A DNA stretch of 64,000 nucleotides from Prostheceraeus crozeri (lineage: Eukaryota > Platyhelminthes > Polycladida > Euryleptidae). The notes beneath the pieces are model-generated. The model made no database searches and had not been told where the DNA came from. It saw nothing but the letters and a program-made list of their open reading frames with translations. Where the stretch lies: assembly GCA_907163375.1 (NCBI GenBank), contig CAJQUW010012931.1, positions 62,001 to 126,000 of the forward strand, read 5' to 3'. Positions within the stretch are counted from its first letter, which is position 1; every line of letters begins with the position of its first letter. Both the position numbers and the translations under genes were made by a program. Shown one piece after another: positions 33,421 through 46,540 of this stretch.

Positions 33421-36400
33421 TTTTCTGGGTTGCATAGGCCTATACTTAAATCCCGAGAGCCTTCGGCTCAAACATTTTGTCAAAGATAGAAGAGCAAATT
33501 AATTTTATCAAATTTAAATAATGATATGCTTCCTTCAGAATATACATTTAAGATGAAATAATTTTGACAAATATTTCATGTACAAATTTTCAAGCCTTGA
33601 AATAAAGAGGAAATTTCAGACTTCGCTAAGCCTCGGTGTTTGGATAACAATTAGATAAATTGAAGAATTGGTTTACCCTATAATGTTAACAGTCTCAACG
33701 ATAGATACATTCGTGCATTCATAAACAGAGATTTAGCATCAAAATATACCATGTGCACATAATGTAAATTAAAGTTACAAATACTCGCTGCAAATTCAAC
33801 TGAGCCTGCGAGTAGAGAAACTAGAATGTGCCTATGGCATCTTTTTTTATGCTTTCTGTTTACGAATTTGCCTATCATTAAGACTGTTTACATTACAAGG
33901 CAAGCAATTCAATATCACCATTTAACATTACCCATTCTTATAAAGCGAGGTGATTGTCACAGCAACTAAATATTTCTTATTAAGGATAAATTATAGTTAA
34001 TAATTTAACAAAAAATTATTGAAATTTATATACATTAATTTTATATTAGGCATAAATTATATTTACCAACATTCTTGTCTCGAAAACGTGATATCGCTCG
34101 AAGTCGACCTATATTCGCTTGCACAACGTCTTTTTATATTGAACAGACATACATATATATGTACAGTGTATTGCTACATTATATATTATTATGTGTTATA
34201 TATTTTTGTATTGAAAAAATATATGACTTGGCAAAATTAGAAACTATCGAAGAAAAATGTTCAGTGAAACAAAGATGATAATTTTATTGCAGTCTAAACT
34301 TACTGTACAGGAATCAGATCACTGAATGTGTAAAGGGAAATAATGGTCTGAATAAGCTATAGCGTCTATTCTTTAAAAAGCCGCGACGGATCGTCGGCGT
34401 CCTGTGGCTTTGAGGTCGAGTGTATGGCAATAACGCTATACGATCGACCTCAGAAAGCGCAGGTCACGTCGAAATTTTTAATTAAGTGTTTACACTTCGA
34501 GACCTAAACCTTCTTCAACCAGGCGTTCGGGCACAATGAACTGATTTAATACGAATAGCACATTATCCCGGTGTCTGATCAATTACGTGACCAAGTTAAT
34601 AAATGCATCATTATTTTCAATAATATTTGTCCAAAAATAAGTCAAAATATTTCCTCTAATGCAAGGAAATCAAAAATCATTGCTAAAAGGGGGCTACATC
34701 CGCTTAAAAGTATTTTAATATTATTTTAAAGTTGTGTTGTGTGCTAGTAACACCTGCTCGACCGGTGCACTCAAAATTCTAAGAAGCTGCAATAAAGTAC
34801 GTGTTAGTAGGCCCTATATGGCTGAAAAATAAGCTGTTTCAAGTTTTAGATTGTACAACATCTTGCATTACAAAATGAATACAAACGCATTGCACCAGGA
34901 AAAAATAGCCTGGGTAAAAAGCTCCCATGTATTTCCGATGGAGAAATTGTAGCATATTGATAGTAAACACGATTTTATTGAGTTATTTCTTCAATGTCTT
35001 TTGCATCTGCAGGACATACTTTTACATATGAGTGGCTCTTTCATCCGAAATAAATAAACGAGGTATTAGGAGAAGAAATGGCACATATTTGTTGAAGTCT
35101 CTATAAACATGCTACGAAGTTATAACTCATATGAGTGCTATATTAGTCAAGGATTCTAAATAAAACCGACCACTCATTGTGGAAGAGCATATGATCTGTA
35201 GATGCATTTTATATATATCACATTGAAGAAATACTTCTTCGACTTTAATTTACAGACACCAACGCAATGAAATTATGTTTTGTAACCAATTTGCTAAAAT
35301 ACTGATTTCGTAATTACTAATCAGTACTTCCTTCGCTTTTTAATATGAAATACATTAGCTAGCAATGTACTGAATACAGTAGTTGCAATAATTTATATGA
35401 TCCATCTCTGCTGAGTTCGCTAATTTATCTTAAATGACTCTCTGGTGAAGTCTTCGTTTTGTTTTGCCAATGTATTTTCGGCTACTCGGATCACCAAGGC
35501 ACGAGAATTCATATACAACGCAAGACTTCAGCTGATTGTTCAACTTGCGATTTGATGAAAAAAGTGATTTCATAGCTTCATTAAATGTACTGTAAATCTA
35601 CCAATATGAAGAACTTGTGTAAACCAATACACCAACACTACAGTGAATGAACATGCAAATAATTACAACTGTATTCAGGACACTACTAATCAATTTCGGA
35701 TAAAGTACAATGGGAACATTAATTACGAATTCAGTATTGTAGAAGTTATTATGATAAAAAATTGCTAAAATTGTTGCATTTGGAAATACATGAGGTTTTC
35801 AATCCATTCTATTCAGTCTTATAGCAGTCAGGAGGTAGGCCTACTCAATGCAATCTAAAAATTTCAGATGCGACTTCGTTCCCTGCACAATTTCGTGCTT
35901 GCTCCCGGACAATGACTGTATTAACCAACAATATTGAGAACACGAGGTGATTGTGTAAATAGCCGACGAATCAACAATTCTTCTCGTTATTTTATCTCTG
36001 CGTAGGTGGCATGCACCATGGCAGTGACAGAAAAATCAAATAAGTAACAAGAAGAGGTAAAATGGGTCTACTGACAGCGAATACAAATGTTACTGGCCTA
36101 TTCCTTCATTCTTATTTTTAAGAAACGGAGGGTCTCATCGACATATCTTTTGACTTTTTTCTGGACAATCAAATGAATTTCTTCATTCACATGTAATTCC
36201 ATGTACAAGCGGAAAGACATTACATCCCTCAGATACTGAAAAGGTAGAAAAATTGTACTTGCAAATTAAGCAGTTGGTACATAGTTAAAAACCGGTATTC
36301 CACTGATCAGCTTTTTGGCATGCTTTAAACTATATCTTCATTTTACTGAATAAAACGGCGAGAGTAACCCCGTTTGCACTATGGTGACATTGAAGCATGG

Positions 36401-36505
36401 ATGCGGAGTCGGAGTCCTACTACTTGATCCGGACTGTGGACTTTCAACTAGACCCGAGATATAAAACAGACAAATTATTTATCTTCGTGTATAACTGTCG
36501 CTGTC
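33421..36505. other. Unassigned DNA; one repeat terminus at ~34,748
   Basis: No recognisable gene. CACCTGCTCGACCGGTGCAC at about 34,750 is the inverted counterpart of GTGCACCGGTGCGAGCAGGT at about 46,522, so it probably marks one end of another copy of that repeat family. A short imperfect hairpin (GAGGTCGA...TCGACCTC) lies at 34,420-34,460. Confidence 0.4.
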
Positions 36506-37292
36506 GTGATGTCAAATTTCTCCGTCAAACAAGAGTACAGAGACAAAAAAGTTGAAATCAAGCAAGCAATGTCGGCAGTGATGAGATCTCAACGGCGGAA
36601 AGGAAACATCCCCATTTATCAAACCATCGACAGCCCTGATATCTTGAAATCTACATGTCAGCTCCTCTCCACGATGCTTCCTCTCAACATCCCCAGTGTC
36701 CGTGGAGAGCCTCTGATAAGTAACCTATGATCTCGACTTACGGCTGATGCTGTCGACGCCATCATGTTCTGAAGAGCGAATAATGGAATGCTGTGGTGAC
36801 TTATTAACACAGGATTAAACTTAGTCAAATGAAAAAAAATTAATTCAAAATTGTGTATAGTTGATATTAGAGACATACCTGTATGAATTTTTACATCAAA
36901 ATTATTCACAAGATTTGCGAAATCTGGAAGTTCGTTTATTGAATGATTCGAAACGCCAAAAACATCATCAACAGCACGAATCCACGTGACCCGGCGGAAC
37001 AGTAATTCATTCATTTTTTTCTTCCCAATCACAACGACGAATACTGTAGGAGCCGCCAAAGGCGAACTCCACTACCGTGCCCACAGAATTAGATTGTTTA
37101 ACTGTATCACTTTGCTAGAAGTGCAAATTGAATCAAAATAATGGCACATGCAGGAACTTATTAAGTGGGCAAAAATAAAATTTTAATACCTTGCAGAGAT
37201 AGGAAAAATAGTCGTGCGTCGCTTGCGGATTGTTGTGGATTACTTCAAAATGCTCCGATCGCGGCGATTCCTTCAGATTCGAAGAATTCAGA

Positions 37293-37490
37293 TCATTGCG
37301 CAAACGTTTTCTCGATAATGTTGGGCCCTCCGATCATTTCAAAAAAAGTTAGCAGGCGCATGAAAAAACGTTCACAAACTTCTCTGTAGAACTTGACATC
37401 GTCTGTGTCTCTTTGCTGTGTGATCCGGTTGATAACAGTCACTGAAACTTCGCACAATTTGGCGTGTTTAATGTTGAACTGACTGCTCAT
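37293..37490 (-). CDS. Unrecognised 65-codon frame, possible exon
   Basis: An ATG-initiated frame, MSSQFNIKHAKLCEVSVTVI..., with a helical, non-repetitive composition (VKFYREVCERFFMRLLTFFE). I do not recognise it. A one-base shift near its end would continue the open frame for another ~40 codons to an AAG|GTATTA donor-like site at about 37,187. So it may be a decayed exon or an old element gene. Only composition and that continuation support it. Confidence 0.2.
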   Translation of the reverse strand: MSSQFNIKHAKLCEVSVTVINRITQQRDTDDVKFYREVCERFFMRLLTFFEMIGGPNIIEKTFAQ

Positions 37491-39529
37491 TGTTCGATTG
37501 CGATGGTACGAGTATTATGTCAGCAGATTGTGCCATTTCACTAACGTTACATGTTCCAATGTTTCCTTTCTAGTCAAACCATAGAAATAAATTGTTTACC
37601 TGAAGTTGAGGTTTTATTGTTGTCGATTTCTATGAGTCAAACAGAAGAAGAGACTACCTGTCTAATTCTATGACCGTGCCATTACCTCGTAGAAGACATT
37701 CATTATTTAAAATACAGTAATTCTACAAAAGCAGAAATTTCATACTGGAAGGTGCAGCAAAGTCAGGGCGGCTGGAATCGGGTTCTGTATTAAATGTCCG
37801 CCCAACAGCTTCAATGCCACGAGAATTCGGAAACGGTTAATGTCACGATAGAATTCATTACGCGACTCAGTGAGGTGTCATCGCACCAAATAAAACCTGC
37901 ACTTCAAATAAAAAGAACCTTTTATCAGTCTGTTGCATTCTATTAATGAAAAAGCGCTGTTTATCTGTGAATATTATCGGATTTTAAGTGCTACGTCATC
38001 AATCATCAAATTGTGACGTCATCATTTTTAACAGATATTTGCGGGCATTTTCAGTGAAGCTTTTCTGATAAGTAAAACGATCTTTTTCTGTTAAGTTATT
38101 TTATCATTTGTTCATTTGATCTTGTACACACAGCCTTTATTTTTGAAGAAATTGTTACATCAGACATACAAAAGCACACGGACAACACATTCGGTTGAGT
38201 TTTGTTTATTATCATTACTGTACTGCGCAAATGGATTTTCAGAGTGTCCTATAGACTGTCTTGTAGAGTACACAGCCATTCACTCAAGCAAGATGCTTAT
38301 TTTTGCTTTGTTTTATTGGAAAAGTAGAGTAATGGAATTTACACACTCAATCACTCAAAAATGCTCAGATGACTTTGAAATTAAGAGCTACTGTGATTTT
38401 AATACACCAAAAATATTCATATATTGATGACATAATGCTAAGTAGATGATTTAAATAAATCTATTATTCACTCATTCAGAAGAAGCAAGAGATTATGAAC
38501 CTTTGCACTTAGACATGGAGACCTTGAAGCACCTTGAATTGACTGTAGGCGGTTAACGATTACACCACACACACACTCACACATTCATCTAGCATTAATC
38601 ACAGAAACCAATTATCAAGGTAATATCCTTAATGGACGCATTTGATGAATGAAAGCTACTCAACGGTTAATAGGAAAGCCTTCTTTCTAGAGATGTCAAT
38701 GAACTTTGCATTTGACATCCTGCTAGGATAGCTTGAAAATGTTGAAACCTATTACTTATCTAATTCTGACAAATCGCCAATGAATTTTACACAATCTGTC
38801 TTATAAGCACCACAATTTCACAGCACTCGATTATTCACTTATGTGACAACAGTTAAAGAAAAATAATTCTTGACTGATCGAATTGTAATCGATTTAGATG
38901 GCGTATGAATTAGAGAAATATTTGACGCGTCTAATATACTTCGGCACTGTGCACATTTTATGCAGACGACAAAGCTATTCAATCTAAAATGTATTATTCT
39001 TAAGAATTCTTAAGAATCTTGATCATTATGCTACAATAACGGCTAACCCAAGGCTCGAACTGATGTCTTTGTACCTTTATCAACACGAACTCCACGAAAA
39101 TATAGCATTATGTGTATTTACATAAACATAATTTACATGCAATAAAGGAATGTTGACTAGTAGAAAAAGGATTTAAGAGACATAATTACCAGCATGGAGC
39201 AATATTTTGTGACAATGTTCAGGATGCTCGAGTTCATTTTGAAACTTTTCCCTTGGAAAGAAGCGAAGAGTTCACACTATATGAGAGAGAACTTTTTCAC
39301 AGTTGGCGAATTTCCTTCCTCAAAATACGCACGTGTTTCAAGAGTATCAGTACTACACAAGAGGTCGTGTGTTGTCGTGCTGCCATGCACAACAGCTCTT
39401 TCAGCTTTACGGGATTCGCTCGTACAGAATATTGGTTGATCATCAAATATTAGTCAGATCACTTTCACGACAAATTACGAACGAATCCCATGCAAGTGTC
39501 ATTTAATGTCATATTTATCACTCCTCTTA
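37491..39529. other. Unassigned intergenic DNA
   Basis: No recognisable gene. A short (AC)n-like stretch lies near 38,563-38,585. Confidence 0.45.
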
Positions 39530-40821
39530 TAGACAATATCATACAACTGAGATTGCTACACTTCATGTGCTATCTGATGCACTCTCGGCCGCGGATAAAC
39601 AGCGTGTTACTCTCTTTTGCCAACTTGACATGTCCGCCGCATTCGACTGCGTCGATCACAAAATCCTGCTGCTACGACTGGAGAAACACTTCGGCATCCG
39701 TGATAATGTTCTGAGCTGGATCGAGTCGTTCTTGACAAATCGCTCTCAGAAGGTAATCTACAATGACATCTTGTCTTCCAGCCGGACAATTAGCCAAGGA
39801 GTGCCACAAGGTTCTGTCCTCGGCCCATTGCTATTCAACCTATACACTGCCGAACTCTCAGACATAATCTCCTTCTACGGTGTGCGCTTCCATCAGTACG
39901 CAGATGACTTTCAGTTCTACATAGATGTTCCAGTTTCTGATTGCTTAACCGCTACTACGAAGATGTCTCGGTGTATTGATGACGTCAATTCCTGGTTGAG
40001 CTCCAACCGACTTCGACTCAACCCAAACAAGACACTTGCAATCTGGCTTGGGTGTAAGCAGCAGATAAACAAGATCTCTATGAAAGAAATTTCAATCTCC
40101 AATGCTATTGTCCAATTCCAAAAAGAAAATGCGCAACCTTGGAGTCGTTCTAGACAGAAACCTAATTCTAGCTGCACACATCAACGCAGTTTGTCGCTCC
40201 GCATATTGTTTCCTACGCCAACTCTGCCCCATCATTCGCTGCGTTACGACCTCGGCAGCAAAGACTCTAATTCACGCATTTATTACATCTCGTCTAGACA
40301 ATTGTAATTCTCTTCTCTATAGTGTCCCAGACTGTCACCTTCGTCCGCTTCAAGCGGTTCAGAACGCTGCTGCTCGCCTCATCACTAAGACTTCAAGACG
40401 TGAGCACATTACACCAGTCCTTCGTGAACTGCACTGGCTTCCAATAAAGCAGCGCATCCAATTCAAGTTGGCTGTCATCGTATATAAGACGCTACATGGT
40501 CTATCCTCCCGATACCTTACCGACGACTGCCACCCACTTGATCCGATTGGATACCGTCTTCGTTCATCCTCTGGTCCCTCCATCTGTCAGCCTACCAGAA
40601 CCCGCACCCGCATGGGCGACCGTGCTTTCTCGGCAGCGGGTCCTAGACTCTGGAATAATCTTCCTATGAACATTCGAGACTTTGAAATTGGCCTCTTCCA
40701 ATTTCGTCGCAAATTAAAGACGTTCTTGTTTTGTTCCGTGGTTTGAGCTGTACACCGGCGTTTTGATGCCTTCGGGTTTAGCGCGCCGTAAACAAATATA
40801 TGTACAATAATAATAATAATA
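39530..40821 (+). pseudogene. 5'-truncated L2-like LINE reverse transcriptase
   Basis: The frame begins mid-domain with HTTEIATLHVLSDAL, then LFCQLDMSAAFDCVDHKILL (motif A), SQGVPQGSVLGPLLFNLYT (motif B), HQYADDFQFYIDV (intact YADD) and LRLNPNKTLAIWLG. A one-base frameshift near 40,110-40,130 moves it to KKMRNLGVVLDRNLILAAHI, LDNCNSLLYSV, LHWLPIKQRIQFKLAVIVYK and a typical C-terminus (AFSAAGPRLWNNLPMNIRD) ending at 40,746. The 3' end is followed by (ATA)n/(AAT)n at about 40,805-40,821. Codon usage is GC-richer than the neighbours, suggesting a fairly recent arrival. Inactive because of truncation and the frameshift. Confidence 0.85.
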
Positions 40822-41030
40822 AGTGTGTGAGTTGAGCGTTTTGACTTGGGGCACAAATATCGGCACTAATTTCTCCGTTGCCTGTAAAAGCAAGGAACAC
40901 CAATGTCCTCTTGCTCGTCAACTTTGGATGGACACCAGTTGGTCTCAACCAAACACTTTGGTCTCAACTGATGAGGATGATGCTAAGCTTCCTTTTTATT
41001 GCTTTGTCCATGGACAGCTAGATGTCCAGA

Positions 41031-41219
41031 TTATTCTAGATGTCTATGCTTAGTCAGAGCCGGTTTTTTTCTGTCAGAGCTGTTCTGTGTGACCAGATGC
41101 TGAAGGACATAATCAATTGAATTTTCATTGAATAAAGTGATTGCATTCCTTCTGCTGTCGTCGGAAATGATTGTGAGGGATTCAAGCGGAGAATCATTTT
41201 GAAGATTAAGCTCACCCAC
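41031..41219 (-). pseudogene. Possible LINE endonuclease fragment
   Basis: The minus frame reads VGELNLQNDSPLESL then SIDYVLQHLVTQNS. This resembles the GDLNLP... and LxQxVxxPT blocks of LINE endonucleases with several substitutions. No other domain of the element is nearby on this strand. Confidence 0.35.
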
Positions 41220-42201
41220 AAGAATCAGTCGAGCTGTATCTTACGAGACACCTACTGTCCCATCAAGCTACGAAGACTGATTCTCGGGTCTTTTTCGACA
41301 AGTTTCCGCACACGACTTACAGTTTTCGCTGTGACTGATGTGACCGGTCTTCCTCATCGTTCATCATCTTTGAATGACAGTCTTTCCTCTTGAAACCGAT
41401 TGCATCACTCAAAAACTGTTCTACATGAAGGCATTACAAGCTTTGTTCGTCGAAGTTAATTAAAAAATTCAACAAGTTTACGATTTAGTTACAATTCGAG
41501 GAAAACATGTGCTCGAAAGCATGTCTTGTTTAATTCCACAATGATCAAGGTTGGCTGCTTGCACTATTGAATTGATCAAAGTAATGACTGGGGTGAATCT
41601 GATTAAATCTAGAGAAAAACAAAAAGCCGAAAAGATCACTATGACATTATAGTTTTAGAATCTTTTAATTATTTTGAAATCACATGTAGATATCCACAAA
41701 CGTTCTTAAGTAGTGAGTGAAATCAAAACAGAATCTAAAATCCAATTCAATACATGGAATTCTGCATCTTCGAGGAGCTTTTTCAACTTACCATACAAAG
41801 CTCGTGTTAATAAAGTTGCAAAGATATCAATTAGAACGTTGGGTTTGGCCTCTGTAGAGACATTTGAACACGGCCTATTGAGATACTTTGAACACGGTCC
41901 TAAGGATCTCCTAATGTTGCCGACATTGTCTCTATTAGCGGTATTGTAAGTATACACTTAGCACAATTGAAAACGCACCACCTGTCAAATCCAGCTAATT
42001 CGAAGTAAATCGCTTCGATTGAATATGGAATGAAGGACGCACGCTAATTGACATAGATATCTGCACGACGGCGGTCTGGTGGTGGGATTGCGTAATTGTT
42101 CAGATTGAATTACTGAAGCAAGCATTATTATTACCGAATTACTTAGCAAGCATGTGTTCAAATTGAACTTCGATCATGAAGTATAAAATTAACGACTTAT
42201 T

Positions 42202-43266
42202 ATGGGAAATGACGGTTTTGTGAAAAATCTTAAGATGGTGCGTCAAATGTCTGATGCCGAAAGATGGCGTGCTATTGGCATGCTTGACGATGGAATGTCC
42301 CTTCGGGCAGTCGGACGACATTTCGGTCGTTCGCATACGACGATTGCCCGACGTCTCAAGAAAGCGAGAGCAAATGGTACCGTGGCACATGCTGGCGTTG
42401 GTGCAGTTCGTCACACAACTGCTAGAGCTGACCGGCGATTGCTCAGAATGGTGCGAGGCAATCCCATACTCCCCGCAACTCTGCTACGACTGATGTGGGG
42501 CGAAAGAAGTCGCAGAGGCAACATCCTGAGCTCGGGCACCATAAGAAATCGGCTTCGAGAACAAGGACTTCGCTCAAGGAAGATGCGCAAATGCCCCAGA
42601 TTAACACCTGCGCATGTGGCACGAAGAGAGCGGTGGGCGATGCAACGAGTTCACTGGAGACTACCACAATGGAGACGTATCATCTTCACTGACGAAAGTC
42701 GGTTTCGTCTGTTCCGCAATGATGGCCGCATTCGTGTTTGGCGTGTGCCACGCCAAGAGATGCTGCAGCAACACGTCCAGCCTACTCATCAGCAACAGGG
42801 GCCATCCGTTCACGTGTGGGCAGGCATCACCCTGACGGGCAAGACCGAGCTGGTAGTGCTCAACACGAACGTGACTGGTGAGCGTTATGCTGAACTACTG
42901 CAAACGCATCTTCTGCCATTTGCGACTCGAACATTCGGAGACGTGGCCAACTGGATCCTGCAAGATGATAACGCACCTTCGCATCGTGCATACAATGTGA
43001 CGCAGCTGAAAGAAAACTTAGGGATACGGACTCTTCGCTGGCCATCAAGGTCGCCGGACATGAACCCGATCGAGCACGTGTGGGATTATCTGAAGCGCCA
43101 AGTTCAGCAGCGGGACCCGCCTCCGCAAACACTGCGTGAATTACAAGAGACAGTGGTTGCAGTTTGGCAACAAATTCCTCAAAATTTTCTGAGACGGCTC
43201 GTCCTCAGAATGCCGCGACGAATCAGTGCCTTATTGACTGCTCGCGGAGGTTATACCCGCTATTAA
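42202..43266 (+). CDS. Tc1-family transposase, intact open frame
   Basis: 354 codons from ATG to TAA without interruption, the normal length for Tc1 transposases. An N-terminal paired-type DNA-binding region (about residues 15-130) contains two helix-turn-helix units, the first at DGMSLRAVGRHFGRSHTTIA, with a GTVAHAG linker. The DDE catalytic core shows FTDESRFRL, WAGITLTGKTELVV, WILQDDNAPSH and SPDMNPIEHVWDYLK. I count 34 residues between the second Asp and the Glu, the DD34E spacing of Tc1. All three acidic residues are present. The enzyme would cut and reinsert its element at TA sites. Both matching ends and the intact frame make recent activity plausible. Confidence 0.93.
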   Translation: MGNDGFVKNLKMVRQMSDAERWRAIGMLDDGMSLRAVGRHFGRSHTTIARRLKKARANGTVAHAGVGAVRHTTARADRRLLRMVRGNPILPATLLRLMWGERSRRGNILSSGTIRNRLREQGLRSRKMRKCPRLTPAHVARRERWAMQRVHWRLPQWRRIIFTDESRFRLFRNDGRIRVWRVPRQEMLQQHVQPTHQQQGPSVHVWAGITLTGKTELVVLNTNVTGERYAELLQTHLLPFATRTFGDVANWILQDDNAPSHRAYNVTQLKENLGIRTLRWPSRSPDMNPIEHVWDYLKRQVQQRDPPPQTLRELQETVVAVWQQIPQNFLRRLVLRMPRRISALLTARGGYTRY

Positions 43267-43282
43267 CTTGTACAAGTATAGA

Positions 43283-43400
43283 TGTTATGTTTAATAATTA
43301 CTTTTCTTAATCACTAAAAGTTTGTCCTTTTCATTTACATGTTATGTTTAATAATTTCTTTTCTTAATCACTAAAATTTTGTCCTATTCATTTACATTAG
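43283..43400. repeat. Two-copy ~60 bp tandem duplication
   Basis: ATGTTATGTTTAATAATT(A/T) with CTTTTCTTAATCACTAAAA and GTCCT(T/A)TTCATTTACAT occurs twice in succession, within the Tc1 3' untranslated part. Confidence 0.8.
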
Positions 43401-43551
43401 CTGTCAATCATGTCATTAGACTCCTGACCGCCGTCGGGCCGTAGCACAGATATCTATGTCGGTTAGAATGCGTCTTCCATTCTTTATCAATCGTGTATAG
43501 CGATCAATTTGACGGATTTGACAGGTGGTGCGTTTTCAATTGTGCTAAGTG

Positions 43552-45479
43552 TAGGTGAAATGCCTTCAGGTCTCAAGCCTTACCAAAACTTTAGTTGTAT
43601 ACTTTTCAAATTCGTGTGGTTATCAAAGAATGATAAAGCAATTAAAGGAGCACTTCGGTCAATTTTTTAAGTTTGTCCGCATCGATGCTAGAGCATCAGT
43701 CAAGTTGATTTAGCGCCGTTAATTTGCAACGCGAGGCGCAGTTCTTTCGCTATACGTCGCACAATTCTCGGTGTGACGTCAGCTATGATGACAAAAACAA
43801 TGACAAGGGATGGCAGCCATACACAGCGCTGACTGCAGCACTGACGTCGTTAGATTGTCGTTTTAGAATAATCGTTTTTGCTGATGCTGGATTGGTGACA
43901 ATCTACAAATTAGAAATATGAAGAAGCTCGTGCGCGAATTCAGGAAGAAAGCGTCGGTAACTCTCGGACTAACATGTCCGCGACGTTCTATTGCTTTCAA
44001 TGTCCATGGCCGTTCTAGTCCTTTAATATTATCTAGTGTGAGATTCTATGGTCATGACAACCGATGTTAGTGTTGCGGATAGAAAAACGGACTGTCCTGA
44101 TCATAAATTGATATTCACAGAATTTACTTCAGGTGCAACACGGTTTCAGTAATTTGATTCAATTAAGATATAGCAACGTTTGCCTACAGATCGGTGTCTC
44201 ACCGAGCAGCTGAAATTACCGTCAACAAACAGCCATTGTCCATTCTAGTCCTGACTTATGCACAGTGAAAAGTCAGATTTCTATGGATATATCTATCATC
44301 TAGAATATATGTTAAAAATAGGACTTTTGTGGAATAGATAATGAACCGATTCACAAGAGCTTATAATTAGCGTTGATCAGACGAGATGAAATGATTTTCT
44401 GAAAACTAAAACAATCAGCAAGAATGACCGAAATACGTCATACACGTAAGTGATATGGATACCGTCTACACTTGTCGGAATACAATTGAAGTAGGAAATC
44501 GGATTGAAGAAGGAATAAGAATTGTCTATCTCAATTCACAATCATCTGCTAAAGTCACTAAATTCACGTCTTCATTAAATAAAACGTGTTGCACTTAAAA
44601 GAAATTCTGTGAATATCGCTTTGTGATAGTGCCTCTCTGTTCGCTTATCTGCAACAGTAGCATCGGTTGTCATGGTGCTTTCTTTATCTTTAGGCCAAGC
44701 TAGAGTCTATGAGAAGCATCACATTTCTGCCTACTCCGGAAGATATCCTAAAAGTACGATCAATTTCATGAAAATTGCAAATCAGTCCGTTTTTAAGTGC
44801 ATCAAACTCAGAAGTACATGGATTCGCATAATGGAATTTTGCGATGTTTGACGCTCTCTAACTTGCAGGACGACTGTAACTACATCTTAAGCATTGTCAT
44901 TTTATTGATGTTGCTTGGCAATCTACAAATTAGAAATATGAAGAAGAAGCTCGTGCGTGAATTTTGGAAGAAAACGTCAATAGCTCTAGCACTAAATAAG
45001 TCTGATCACTAAAAAATTCTCTCAAAGATTTAAGAATTTACTTGGATTATGTGGAAGATGGATTCGTGGTCGCTAGCCGGAATAAAGCTATGGAATCAAT
45101 TATTCTGCCAGTTTAGAATACAAGTATTAATGAATGAGCTATAGGCTTCAAAACTGATGATCCTGTACCTGTAAAACTGTGGATAGCAACATTGATGACA
45201 TTTCACTGGTTAGAATTTGAGCACTGACTGTGCTGATGATATTCTTAAACTTCAAAATAAAGATTTTTTGGATGCCTAAACTACTCATTACACAAGAATC
45301 CTAAGGAAATTCCATCCTGTCCTGGTCATGTACATGTATTGATGACATTCATTCTATGTAGATTAAATTGTTTTATCAACCAAAAGAATCGCAACATTGT
45401 AAGAGCAGCATGCATTATAACGGGTGCTTGAAACCCTTCTTTATCTCAAATAAAGTAGCGGAACATCAGTGCAACGGTT
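43552..45479. other. Unassigned DNA with one inverted and one direct repeat
   Basis: A ~100 bp inverted pair (about 44,050-44,150 and 44,580-44,682; shared CATGACAACCGATG and GATATTCACAGAATTT) brackets ~430 bp and may be a MITE. A separate direct repeat, CAATCTACAAATTAGAAATA with TGAAGAAG..CTCGTGCG, lies at about 43,899 and 44,921. No gene recognised. Confidence 0.5.
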
Positions 45480-45489
45480 CTTCTGTTTG

Positions 45490-46540
45490 AATCGGCTCTC
45501 GTACCGGTGCACCGAAATTCAATTATGATTAATTCATCTTATTTATTGTCTTAGTCCCAGCAAAAATGGGGAGGAAAATATTTAAAGTGTGAGCCAAATA
45601 TATCATTGATCACATTAGGATAACATAATTCGATTCCATTTGTCAATTCAATTCAAACTTTCAACTTTTGTATTATGATGCATCCGATGCATTTCCGGAT
45701 GTTGAGAAAAAGGTGAAAGCAGTGACAAAAATTCAATAATTCATGTTCTTGATGAATCATTTTAGGCCAAGAAATCTGAATTCCCGTCACTCCAGGATTT
45801 TAGAATCTCATTGTAAATGCTGTGTACCCCGCCATTGCACCTCTTACTAAGACAATATTGAAAGCTGCCAGTGATCCGTCCGAGAAAGTGTTCGAAGTCG
45901 AGTTATGTCGAGTTATGTCGAGATGCTGACCTTCTTGCATGATAATTTAGGCTATGTTTCCCGATAACCTGACCTTGTTCCAAACTTTTCTCCATTTCCT
46001 GATGTTTTCATGTATTTTGAAGAAATAGTCAAAATATGCACAGGATGATATAAAACCAATGATAATAGGAAAATGATATTTTCGTTTCGTGCGCTACTTG
46101 CTTAGTTGCTTAGTTTGTTGCATATCTTTATCATTTAAGTTTCATCTAGTATTAAAGAGTTCCATCAGAACTATCATTGGGACGTACGGATTAAGATTCA
46201 ACTGCAAGTATTAGCAGATGTAAATTGAAAGATACCTATAGGCCTACACGTCTGCATCAAATTCTTAGGCACTTTAGAAGCTACATTATAATGCTATATA
46301 AAATTCGAATTGAATTTGTGGAAAATGTGGACATTTATCAAGAAAAGATAGAGAACGCGCTTCCGAAGTTTTGAAGTCTTAATTCATTAACTATCACAAG
46401 ACAATCTAGAACGTGAAGCAAATTATATTTTGGCTATACTGCAAATAGTGCTTCAGTGCACCTTTTTAAAATTTTCGGTGTACCGAACAGTGCACAGGTT
46501 ATCATACCCAGTGCACCGGTGCGAGCAGGTGCTCAGACTC
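45490..46540. repeat. ~1 kb dispersed repeat, copy A
   Basis: Begins with CCGGTGCACCGAAATTC and ends with AATTTTCGGTGTACCG...GTGCACCGGTGCGAGCAGGT, so the ends are inverted-repeat-like. The same block order (GATGCATTTCC.GATGTTGAG, TCATTTTAGGCC, GAATCTCAT.GT.AATGC.GTGTACCC, ATGTCGAGATG.TGACC.TCTTGCATG, AGTGCTTCAGTGCA) recurs at 50,240-51,237. Non-coding, probably a non-autonomous DNA transposon. Confidence 0.65.

Larger units (their letters stand above)
41955..43551 (+). mobile_element. Tc1-like DNA transposon, apparently complete
   Basis: Terminal CACTTAGCACAATTGAAAAC...(continuing CGCACCACCTGTCAAATCC) at the left is matched by its exact complement at the right, flanked by TA on both sides (41,953-41,954 and 43,552-43,553). 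Diverged inverted similarity continues inward for over 100 bp (GACATAGATATCTG, GACGGCGGTC). It holds one uninterrupted transposase gene. A 60-bp direct duplication follows the gene. Confidence 0.92.

Noticed and set aside
36506-37059. Open frames on both strands (74 and 133 codons)
   Set aside because: They overlap each other, lack motifs and any splice context that I could support.
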